Positions 54,159 to 61,568 of a stretch of DNA of 64,000 nt are shown here, piece after piece (positions within the stretch are counted from its first letter, which is position 1; the number at the start of each line of letters is the position of its first letter). Source of the DNA: S015-6 sp964384945 (GTDB taxonomy: Bacteria > Desulfobacterota > DSWW01). The stretch lies in NCBI GenBank assembly GCA_964384945.1, contig CAYLMK010000007.1, positions 124,001 to 188,000 on the forward strand, read 5' to 3'. The notes under the pieces were generated by a model. The model did no database searches. It saw nothing but the letters and a program-made list of their open reading frames with translations, and had not been told where the DNA came from. Both the position numbers and the translations under genes were made by a program.

Positions 54159-54977
54159 ATGAGCCAGGGGAAGGGATTCGCGTTCGAGGCCGGAAAGCCC
54201 TACATCATGCCCGCTCATTTCGGCACGGCCACCCAGGGATGGGACGGGGAAAAGGCGCACTACGCCGACAACACGGCCCTGACCGTCCTGTATGCCACGG
54301 ACGCGAGGAAGGCCTCGCGTCTTCTTCCGCCCGGCTTCGCCGTGGCCGATCCGGCGGTCGTCTCCGTCAGCTTCGTTATGTGCAGGGGCGTGGATTTCAT
54401 GGCGGGCGGAGGATACAACCTCGTGGCGGTCAACCTGGCGGCCCGCTTCGAAGGGAAGCGGGACCGGGCGGAGGGCAGCTTCTCCCTGGTCCTGTGGGAG
54501 AACGACTTTTTCCCGATCGTGCTGGGACGGGAGGTGCTGGGGGCCCCCAAGCTCTTCGGGTACATACCGGACGCGTGGCAGAGGGACGGGAAGGAGGGGT
54601 TTTCGGTATCGGAATACGGCACCCTGCTCCTGGAGGGCACGCTCTGGGATCTCAAGGAGGCCGCCGAGGCGGAGCGAGCGCAAGTTCAGGCGCAGGTGGA
54701 CAGCCAGTTGTGGATGGGCTGGAAGTATGTTCCGGCCTGCGACCTGCGAGGCGCGGATGCGAGCTTTGCCACCGCCCTTCCGGCCGCGAACGGAATCGAG
54801 CGGGCCTGGCTGGGAAAGGGGGAGGTGCTGTTTCATCCAACCGCCTGGGAACGGGCGCCCTTGTCCCACAGGGTGGTGCAGGCATTGGCCGGGCTTCCCG
54901 TCGAGCAGGGGCTGGGCGCGGTCAAGACACGGGGGTGGCAGGACCTGCTGATCAGCCGCCAACACCCCCTGGAGTGA
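54159..54977 (+). CDS. Acetoacetate decarboxylase-family protein
   Basis: 272 residues. The family core is GREVLGAPKLFGYI; K131 aligns with the Schiff-base lysine of acetoacetate decarboxylase. The N-terminal part has FVMCRGVDFMAGGGYN in the usual position. Family members include true decarboxylases and related aldolase-dehydratases. GGGGAGGAAA lies 5 bases before the ATG, and the gap to the CoA synthetase is 22 bases. It may decarboxylate a beta-keto acid produced or used with the neighbouring ligase. Confidence 0.88.
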   Translation: MSQGKGFAFEAGKPYIMPAHFGTATQGWDGEKAHYADNTALTVLYATDARKASRLLPPGFAVADPAVVSVSFVMCRGVDFMAGGGYNLVAVNLAARFEGKRDRAEGSFSLVLWENDFFPIVLGREVLGAPKLFGYIPDAWQRDGKEGFSVSEYGTLLLEGTLWDLKEAAEAERAQVQAQVDSQLWMGWKYVPACDLRGADASFATALPAANGIERAWLGKGEVLFHPTAWERAPLSHRVVQALAGLPVEQGLGAVKTRGWQDLLISRQHPLE

Positions 54978-55124
54978 GAGCCCCCGCACCGAAAAAGACG
55001 AAGGACGATCGCATGAAGATCTCAAGAAACCCGTTGAATCTTCCGATTCCTTGGATATCCGGCGAAGTTCCACGCAAGGGGATCGGTCGGGCCGGGCAGC
55101 GGCCCTGCAGGAATCGGGCATCCG

Positions 55125-55559
55125 ATGAAGAATTGGTTCAAGAGAGAACGACGGGGGGCGGCACGAGCCGGATTGGACCTTCCCATCGCGTTTCGGATCT
55201 ATCTCCCCTCCTGCCCGGAGGTCGCCTCTTCGCCTCTTTCAGGGCGCCTCTACGACTATTCCCAGCAGGGGCTGGCGCTGCTTACAAACACCATCCATTG
55301 CGACAGCCTGCACATCTTTCATCCCAACACGATTACATCGGAGCAGTGCCTGCTTGAAATCAGGGTCCCGGAGGGCGACCAGGGGGTCACCCTGCACGGA
55401 AGGGTCGTGTGGTACGACCGCATCGACGACGAGAGCCCTTTTCTCTTCCGGGTGGGGATTCGGCTCCTCGAGGTCCCGAGAGAACTGCGCAGACAGCTCG
55501 AGAGCACCCTGAGAGAACAAAGGACAGGCGCGGATCCGCATCCTCCCGTAGGCCCGTAA
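55125..55559 (+). CDS. PilZ-domain c-di-GMP receptor
   Basis: 144 residues, single domain. The c-di-GMP site is intact: R10-G-A-A-R14 (RxxxR) and D44-Y-S-Q-Q-G49 (DxSxxG). The rest fits a PilZ beta barrel (VTLHGRVVWYDRI, FRVGIRLLEV). It can couple c-di-GMP level to motility or glycan output; the cyclase at 9370 and the flagellar and glycan loci are in the same window. The ribosome site is weak. It is convergent with the TPR gene of the ExbBD module. Confidence 0.9.
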   Translation: MKNWFKRERRGAARAGLDLPIAFRIYLPSCPEVASSPLSGRLYDYSQQGLALLTNTIHCDSLHIFHPNTITSEQCLLEIRVPEGDQGVTLHGRVVWYDRIDDESPFLFRVGIRLLEVPRELRRQLESTLREQRTGADPHPPVGP

Positions 55560-55595
55560 CGACTCCGCAGTCGCCTTTGCTTTTTGCTCCCTACC

Positions 55596-58145
55596 CTACC
55601 TTGCCCGGTCCTGGCCCACGGCGTTCGGACAGACCGTCTTTTCGAGATCCAGGATCTTCTCTCGCAAAGCCTCGTCCCCCCCCTCGGGGTGGAGTACACG
55701 GATCATCGTGATCACCTCGCATGCCTCGCGCCTTCTCCCCATCTTCTCGTGGGCAAGGGCAATGCGGCGTTTCGCGTCCAGCCAGGCCGGGCTGCCGGGC
55801 TCCATTCCCTTTTCGTATCTGCGCCACACCTCAAGGGCCTCCTCCCACCTGCCCTGCGTCTCGCATATTTCGCCCATACGGAAGAGCACGTCCTCCGCAT
55901 CGGGCGTGAGCTTCAGAATCCCGCTGTAGATACGCCTTGCCCTCTCCAGGTCTCCGCGTGCCCGCAGGAGCTCGGCCATCCGGAACTCGACCACCGACAG
56001 GTCTCTCTCAAACGAGGGCTGCCTCGAGGCGATCGCCGCCATGCCGGTGTAAAGCTTCAGGGCCAGGTCCGCCCACGCGGCCCCTCGTTCCCCGCTCCCC
56101 TCCTCTCTCCCCATCTCCGCTTCCTGATCGTAGGCCTCGGCCCACTCCGCCAGAAAATCCCAGAGGTCCCGGTCGACAGGGTAGGCCTGCAGGAGAAAAT
56201 CGATTTGCCGGTTCGCCTCGTCGAGCATCCGCAGCTCCCGGCAGCACTGCAGCCTGAGCCCCATTGCCGTCAGCCAGAGGCGTCCTTCCTGCGGAAAGCG
56301 CGTTTCGAAGTCCGCGAGGGCCCGGATCGCCCTTTCGCAGGAGGCCTCCGGCCCGGATCGAAAGGTCCTGGCCTCGAGAATCGCCATTTGCGGCGCGATC
56401 CGGGCGACCGCGGGCAGGGATTTCTCCTTCCCGGGGAGCCGTGCGAACTTCTCGAATTGCGCCACCATGTCCCGGTAGAGCCCCCGCGTGTCCGCGGCCC
56501 CTGCCTTTCCTGACTGCCTTCTTCGCTCGAGATCTTCCACGTCGGCCTTGAGCAGGTAATACCGGGCCGGCCAATACAGGGGAGATCCCTCCTGGATCGC
56601 AGAGAATTCCCGCCGGGCGTCCTCGGCCTTCCCCTTCTTCTCATAATCCTGCCCGAGGAAGAAGTGCGCGCCATCCCTGTCCTGGGGTGTAGGGCACTTG
56701 CGGAGGTACTTCCTGCTCGACTCCACACACCGCGCGTAGCTGGCCGGATCGGGCGCCTGCCGGTGGTTGCCTGCGGCCGCAACGTACTCCAGACAGGCCG
56801 CCTTGCCGACGAGGCGGGAAGCGGGGAACTCCGCGTAGAGGCGGTCAAAGGAGGCCAGCGCCTCCTTCCACTTGCCGGTCCGGCAGTAGGCGTATCCGGA
56901 TCGGAAATAGACGTCGTCCAGCCTCTTGCGGACCGAGGCGTCCGAGGCGTCCGAGGCGTTCCAGAGATAGGTGTACCGCCTCAATGCCTCCGCGTACTCC
57001 CCTTTCGCGAAGTGTGCATCGGCAAGGGCCAGGCAGCCGATCGCCCCCGCCTGCTCGTTGGTCAGTTCGTCGAAGAAGGAGGGGGCCGACTCGACAAGAC
57101 CGTAGAGCCTCGTGGCGTAACCGGCATCGTGGAGGCAGAGCCTGTTGAGCCCGCGCAGGGCCTCGAGGTAGAGCGCCCGGGCACCCTCCCCCGCCGCATC
57201 CCCTTTCTGGTCGATCTTCTCGAGAAGCGCCTTGACCCTGGGTTCGAGCAGGACCCTTTCCCGCAGCCTCTTGTGCTCGGCCCCCAGGACCTCCGAGAGG
57301 GTCGTCTCCTCGACGTCCTTCTCGAGTTCTGCCAGATGCTCCAGGGCTGCCTCATGCGCTCCCTCTCTGTATCGTATCAGCGCCAGCTCATAGAGGCTCC
57401 ATATGTACATGGGATCGCTTTGCCGCACGTGTTGCGTAATGGCTAGGAGATCTTTTGCCGCCTTCGCGTTCTCACCCATTTCCTTGAAGCAAAGGGCACG
57501 GCCGAAGAGGCTCCTCGCGGCGATGGTCTCGTCGGCCAGATCGAGCAGGGTCAGCGAGAAGCCCGAGACGGCCGCGTCCAGAACGGCTTTTCGTTCCGAT
57601 CCGTCCTCCGGAAGGAGAAAACTGGAATAATACCCGCTCCAGCTCATCCAGTACCGCGCAAGGGAGTTGAGCCGGTGCGGCATTTGCCACTCCTGGGATT
57701 CCAGAACGGCCTGTGCGTCGTCGGCCTGATCGAGTTTGTCTTCCTGAAGCCGTTCGATCGTTCTTTCGTTGCACAGGAGGATGAATTGGAGAATCCGGTT
57801 GTTCTTTTCAAAGGCCTGCGCACAGGACTTCGCCACGGTCGGGTCTGCGAGCCGGGCCGCTTTCTCCAACTGGAGGAGCCTGCTGATCGACTCGCCGGAT
57901 TTCCTCAGGATCTGTTCCTGCAGATCGAAGGCGAACCGGCCTTCCCGGTCCGCTCGGACGGCTTCCTTATGCAGCCTGTCCAGCCAGGCGCTCATGCCGG
58001 CCAGGGAGTCGATCGAAGAAACCTCCACAGCGCTTGGAGGAGAGGCATGGGCCGCCCCCGGAACGAGCGGAACCGGAAGCAGGAGGGCCTTTCCGACCAG
58101 AAGAAGCAAGGACGCTCTCGCCGTCCGATCGAGCCGTCTGCGCAT
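55596..58145 (-). CDS. Large periplasmic TPR-repeat protein of the ExbBD/VWA module
   Basis: About 849 residues. ATG 58145 gives a standard signal peptide (ASLLLLVGKALLLPVP, cleavage near AAHA); a GTG at 58175 would overlap the upstream ExbD stop. The body is helical repeats of about 34-40 residues throughout, clear near the C-terminus (ARGDLERARRIYSGILKLTPD, WEEALEVWRRYEKGMEPGS). It closes the VWA-ExbB-ExbD-ExbD operon. In related exbB-exbD-tonB operons a TPR protein is often the last gene, and one such protein is needed for TonB function in Vibrio. It probably scaffolds the machine in the periplasm. Confidence 0.85.
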   Translation of the reverse strand: MRRRLDRTARASLLLLVGKALLLPVPLVPGAAHASPPSAVEVSSIDSLAGMSAWLDRLHKEAVRADREGRFAFDLQEQILRKSGESISRLLQLEKAARLADPTVAKSCAQAFEKNNRILQFILLCNERTIERLQEDKLDQADDAQAVLESQEWQMPHRLNSLARYWMSWSGYYSSFLLPEDGSERKAVLDAAVSGFSLTLLDLADETIAARSLFGRALCFKEMGENAKAAKDLLAITQHVRQSDPMYIWSLYELALIRYREGAHEAALEHLAELEKDVEETTLSEVLGAEHKRLRERVLLEPRVKALLEKIDQKGDAAGEGARALYLEALRGLNRLCLHDAGYATRLYGLVESAPSFFDELTNEQAGAIGCLALADAHFAKGEYAEALRRYTYLWNASDASDASVRKRLDDVYFRSGYAYCRTGKWKEALASFDRLYAEFPASRLVGKAACLEYVAAAGNHRQAPDPASYARCVESSRKYLRKCPTPQDRDGAHFFLGQDYEKKGKAEDARREFSAIQEGSPLYWPARYYLLKADVEDLERRRQSGKAGAADTRGLYRDMVAQFEKFARLPGKEKSLPAVARIAPQMAILEARTFRSGPEASCERAIRALADFETRFPQEGRLWLTAMGLRLQCCRELRMLDEANRQIDFLLQAYPVDRDLWDFLAEWAEAYDQEAEMGREEGSGERGAAWADLALKLYTGMAAIASRQPSFERDLSVVEFRMAELLRARGDLERARRIYSGILKLTPDAEDVLFRMGEICETQGRWEEALEVWRRYEKGMEPGSPAWLDAKRRIALAHEKMGRRREACEVITMIRVLHPEGGDEALREKILDLEKTVCPNAVGQDRAR

Positions 58146-58164
58146 GCGGAGAAAACCCTGGGAG

Positions 58165-58611
58165 CTACGCTCCACCCGGATCGGTGCTCCCGCGGGGGAG
58201 GGTAAAGGAGATGTGAGTCTTCTTAGCCTTCACGCATGTATTGAACACGCTGATCACGTGCTTGTACGCCACTTTGCTCTCGGGCTCGATGACCACGACG
58301 ATATCCCGGGGCAGGCGATCGAGGTTGCGGAGCAGGTCGGAGAGGCCCGTGACCTTTCTTTCCTGCAGGTAGATCTGCGGACCGTCCCTGCCCCTGGCCA
58401 CGTGGATTCGCACCACCTCCCAGTCCTTCTGACGTTCCGATGGAGCCGCCTGCGCCCGCTCGGGAAGCCGGTTTTCCAGCACCCCCTCCGGAACGAGGAA
58501 ATTGAGGGTCATGATGAAGAAGATCATCAGGAGAAAGATGACGTCGATCAACGGGGTCATCATGATCGCGAGTCTGCGTTTCTCACGGGTCGCCGCCGTG
58601 GGTCTCTTCAT
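58165..58611 (-). CDS. ExbD/TolR-family proton-channel subunit (second copy)
   Basis: 148 residues. One membrane helix (about 18-40) carries the conserved aspartate D23 in TPLIDVIFLLMIFFIM, which conducts protons with ExbB. The periplasmic domain (about 60-140) has the ExbD pattern (VVRIHVARG; LSDLLRNLDRLPRDIVVVIEPESKVAYKHV across about 90-120). Its start overlaps the first ExbD by 29 bases. Two different ExbDs with one ExbB is the arrangement seen in several TonB and gliding-motility systems. Confidence 0.94.
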   Translation of the reverse strand: MKRPTAATREKRRLAIMMTPLIDVIFLLMIFFIMTLNFLVPEGVLENRLPERAQAAPSERQKDWEVVRIHVARGRDGPQIYLQERKVTGLSDLLRNLDRLPRDIVVVIEPESKVAYKHVISVFNTCVKAKKTHISFTLPRGSTDPGGA

Positions 58612-59032
58612 TCCTCAATTCCCGATCATAGGGCTTTCGCGTCGCGAAATGAATGCGGCTGATGCCGGCCTGGGCCACCTGCTGCATTACCTTCTGCAGC
58701 ATGTCGAACGGCGCATCCTGGTCGCCTCGGAGTTCGACCGTGTGTCCGCGGGGGTCCGGGAAGCGGTTCCGGAGAACCTCCTCCAGGTCGGCCACCCGGA
58801 TCTTCCGGCTCCCCAGGATGACCTGTTCGTCGGCCGTCACGGTGATGGAGCACTCGGTCATGTCCGTGTTCGTCTTGGACTCGTCCGCGCTGGGCAGAAG
58901 CACGTTCTTGGGAAGGAATTCGTAGAAACTCATGATCATGATGAAGAAGATGATGATCAGAAAGACCACGTCGATGAGCGGGGTCATGTTGACGACGAAG
59001 GAAGCCCATTCCCTCTTGCGGAAGGCGCGCAC
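58583..59032 (-). CDS. ExbD/TolR-family proton-channel subunit (first copy)
   Basis: 149 residues. Membrane helix about 13-36 with the essential aspartate D21 in TPLIDVVFLIIIFFIM. The periplasmic part has ITVTADEQVILGSRKIRVADL and a C-terminal segment ISRIHFATRKPYD. It is clearly different in sequence from the second ExbD, so the two are not a recent duplication. The start is 2 bases after the ExbB stop. Function: converts proton flow through ExbB into movement of a TonB-like partner. Confidence 0.94.
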   Translation of the reverse strand: MRAFRKREWASFVVNMTPLIDVVFLIIIFFIMIMSFYEFLPKNVLLPSADESKTNTDMTECSITVTADEQVILGSRKIRVADLEEVLRNRFPDPRGHTVELRGDQDAPFDMLQKVMQQVAQAGISRIHFATRKPYDRELRNEETHGGDP

Positions 59033-59034
59033 GT

Positions 59035-59853
59035 TCAGGCCCCCTTCCCCGTGCCCACCGGCTTGAACGAGGCGATGATCTGTTCCGCGGCGACGGAGGC
59101 CTCGCCGGCCAGCTCATCCAGGCGGTTTCGGAAGATTGCGTAAAAGTAAAGGGTCGGGATCGCCACGATCAGCCCGAGGCAGGTGGTCACCAGGGCTTCG
59201 AAGATACCGGCGGCCAATTGCTTCGGGTCGATGGAGCCGCTGACCTGTGAAATCTCGTTGAAGCAGCGGAGCATCCCGATAACGGTGCCCAGGAGCCCCA
59301 TCATGGGGGAGATGTTGCCGATGACGTTCAGGTGCTCGATCCTCCGCGCCTGGCGCGCGGTGTGGGACTCGGCCGTGTCCTCCATGGCCTTGATCATGGC
59401 CGGGTAGCCGAGACGCATTTCGTTCAGGCCCGCGCTCAGCACATCGGCCAGGAAGGTAGGCCTTGCCCTGGCCACCTCCAGGACACGGCCGAAGTCCTGT
59501 TTCTCCACCAGGTCCTTGAAGGTGGCCAAATCCTCCGCCGGCGCGAGCTTCGAGCGCCGGATCGTGATTGCGTAATCGATCACCAGCCCCAGGGCCACGC
59601 ACGAGAGAACGATGATCAGCCATCCCACCACGCCGCCCTTCTGGACCAGCTCAAAGAGGGTCATCTTTTCTTCCGCCAGGACCGCGTCCGCGGCCTCGTC
59701 CTCCGGAGCGGCCATCGTCTCCTGCGCGGCCTCTTTTAGCTCCGCAGGGCCGGCCCCTATCTCCTCGAGGGCCGCATCCTGCGCATAGGAAAGGGCCGGG
59801 CCCGCAAGGAGCAGCATCAGGAAGGCCATCGCAAGAGGTTTCGACCGCTTCAT
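59035..59853 (-). CDS. MotA/TolQ/ExbB-family proton-channel protein
   Basis: 272 residues. A cleavable N-terminal signal (MAFLMLLLAGPALSYA) and an acidic spacer precede three membrane helices: about 80-100 (VVGWLIIVLSCVALGLVID), about 180-200 (ISPMMGLLGTVIGML) and about 220-245 (LVTTCLGLIVAIPTLYFYAI). The long periplasmic N-terminus is typical of ExbB proteins in delta-lineage exbB-exbD-exbD-TPR operons. With the two ExbDs it forms the proton-powered motor. It lies 35 bases after the VWA gene. Confidence 0.94.
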   Translation of the reverse strand: MKRSKPLAMAFLMLLLAGPALSYAQDAALEEIGAGPAELKEAAQETMAAPEDEAADAVLAEEKMTLFELVQKGGVVGWLIIVLSCVALGLVIDYAITIRRSKLAPAEDLATFKDLVEKQDFGRVLEVARARPTFLADVLSAGLNEMRLGYPAMIKAMEDTAESHTARQARRIEHLNVIGNISPMMGLLGTVIGMLRCFNEISQVSGSIDPKQLAAGIFEALVTTCLGLIVAIPTLYFYAIFRNRLDELAGEASVAAEQIIASFKPVGTGKGA

Positions 59854-59888
59854 TTACCGTCCCTCCCTTCCTTCGTAGATGAGACCGC

Positions 59889-61001
59889 TCAGAGGTTCTT
59901 GACGAACAGATCCAGATACTCCTTCCAGTCCGATCCGAAGATCAGCATCACCATCATCTCGTTCATTCTCTCCATCTCGGTGAAGCGCAGGCACTCCCCT
60001 CCGCCCCTGTCCGCAAGAATCCTGAATTCCTCCATGAGCTCTCCGTGCAGAACCACTTCGCACGGGGGATCTACCCCGGGCGGGCAGCCGTGGTACTGCC
60101 CCGACAGGGGAATCGGCCGGTTCGTGTCCACCGCCGCGAGGGTGCCTCCCATCTCCTTGCGGAACCGTTCCACCAGGTCGCCGGCCCTGGCTACGTCCCC
60201 CGCGTGGGGGGGAGCATCCCCGATGAGCACGATCACCTTGGCCGACTTCTCGTTCCAGTTCAGCTCCTCGATGGCGACCCGCAACCCTTCGTATACGGCC
60301 TCTTCCCGGTCCCCTCCCCCTTCGTAGTCGGTCTCCTCGAGGAAGAGCTCGAGGCCCCGCGTACCGTGGGTGAGTTGAACGGCGCGCGTCACGAAGTCCA
60401 TACCGAAATCCCGATAGGTGACCAGCCCGACCCGCGCGGCGGGCACGAGCTTACGTATCGCGCGGACCAGGCTTCGGATCTTCCTCTTCACGTGTTCCAC
60501 GTAAAGGCCCATGCTTCCCGTGGAGTCGAAAACGAAGACGATGTCCAGGCCCTTTTTCCGCATGCCCCGGATGTGCTTCGCAAAGTCGCCGGCAAGCTCT
60601 TCGCCGCCGGTGTAGAGGGGTTGACGGTTGGTCGAGAAGCTCGAGAAGCTCCGGTCCGTGCTGTCGATCCGTATGAGCTCGAGTTCCTGCCGCAGCGCCG
60701 GGTCGATCTGGAACTCGACCTGAGGCAGGTCGGGGAAGTGCTGGACTTCCGGGTGAGGATAGAGGACCTCCTCCCGCCTCCGGGTTCGGTCCACCAGGCT
60801 GCGGTCGTGGTGTTGCAACCGATCGCTCCTCCCACCGTCTTCCTTGAAGAAAATGGAGGCCGCGGCCCTTTCCTCCCTCTGTCTCGGAATGTAATAGGTC
60901 ACGTGAACAAAGATGAGCAGGACGATGAGATGAACGAGAAAGGAGATAATCCACGGCCGGCGTCCACGGATTGCATTCAGGATTGTCGGGACGCGGTTCA
61001 T
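59889..61001 (-). CDS. TonB/TolA-like anchored VWA-domain protein
   Basis: 370 residues. A short basic cytoplasmic N-terminus leads into one membrane helix (about 17-38: WIISFLVHLIVLLIFV). This helix has S20-x3-H24, the signature with which TonB and TolA contact ExbB/ExbD or TolQ/TolR. After a 110-residue linker comes a VWA domain (about 152-345) with an intact MIDAS (D159-S-T-G-S163) and GDAPPH. The GGGDREEAV segment is typical of one VWA subgroup. ATG 61001 has GGAAAG just upstream. It is directly followed by ExbB and ExbD genes, so a VWA domain moved by proton flow is the natural reading. The ligand is unknown. Confidence 0.85.
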   Translation of the reverse strand: MNRVPTILNAIRGRRPWIISFLVHLIVLLIFVHVTYYIPRQREERAAASIFFKEDGGRSDRLQHHDRSLVDRTRRREEVLYPHPEVQHFPDLPQVEFQIDPALRQELELIRIDSTDRSFSSFSTNRQPLYTGGEELAGDFAKHIRGMRKKGLDIVFVFDSTGSMGLYVEHVKRKIRSLVRAIRKLVPAARVGLVTYRDFGMDFVTRAVQLTHGTRGLELFLEETDYEGGGDREEAVYEGLRVAIEELNWNEKSAKVIVLIGDAPPHAGDVARAGDLVERFRKEMGGTLAAVDTNRPIPLSGQYHGCPPGVDPPCEVVLHGELMEEFRILADRGGGECLRFTEMERMNEMMVMLIFGSDWKEYLDLFVKNL

Positions 61002-61068
61002 GCTTTCCGGCTTGAATCGATGCGCTACGCCATGGCGTATCGTGATCACTGCCCTAGAGGCCTTTGCC

Positions 61069-61097
61069 ACTGTAGACCGTGTCCGCCTCCCGGTCAA
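61069..61097 (-). promoter_or_regulatory. Sigma-70 promoter of the VWA-ExbBD-TPR operon
   Basis: Minus strand TTGACC (61092-61097), 17-base spacer, TACAGT (61069-61074). The start would be near 61062, about 60 bases before the VWA ATG. It lies in the 105-base gap after the lipoprotein gene, so the module can be expressed without the aldehyde oxidoreductase gene. Confidence 0.6.
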
Positions 61098-61106
61098 GAG
61101 CGAAGT

Positions 61107-61565
61107 CTATCGGGAACGCAACTCCTGGAATCGCTTCTCGCTCACCACCTCTTTCTCCGTGAATACGTCGTAGGTGAACAGACATTTCTCCGGGATGTTC
61201 CTCGTTCCTTTCAGATCGATGGAGTATGCCTTCCTCTTGGGCGCGTCGGAACCCGCATCCTGACAGATCCTGTAATGATAGATCCCCGGCTCGAGCGCGA
61301 GTGAGCCCGACCCTCCCGGCGGGACGGAAAAGCTTTTCTCCTCCCTTCGCCTCAGAATCACCCGGAGGGTCCGGTCGGTCTTGTTGTTGACCAGGATCCC
61401 GGTCTCGGGCAGATCCGCGGGATGGTCCGGCTGATCGAGGTCGATCGATTCCATGTCCTGGATCATCTCGTGGGCACGGATGATCTCCACATCGTACGAA
61501 GCGACACAGCCGGCCGCAACCCCGACCAGAAGCGAGACGCCGAAAAAAAACCACCGACCCGTCAT
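61107..61565 (-). CDS. Small lipoprotein of the ExbBD/VWA module
   Basis: 152 residues. A signal peptide with lipobox-like VAAGC (C20) predicts a lipoprotein. The mature part (about 45-120) contains a beta-sandwich-like segment (TGILVNNKTDRTLRVIL, SVPPGGSGSLALEPGIYHYR), which resembles small DUF-type envelope domains that form a PEGA- or carboxypeptidase-regulatory-like fold. It starts 3 bases after the aldehyde oxidoreductase stop. It is probably an envelope partner of the VWA protein or an unrelated protein trapped between two units; the sequence does not decide. Confidence 0.7.
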   Translation of the reverse strand: MTGRWFFFGVSLLVGVAAGCVASYDVEIIRAHEMIQDMESIDLDQPDHPADLPETGILVNNKTDRTLRVILRRREEKSFSVPPGGSGSLALEPGIYHYRICQDAGSDAPKRKAYSIDLKGTRNIPEKCLFTYDVFTEKEVVSEKRFQELRSR

Positions 61566-61568
61566 GGC

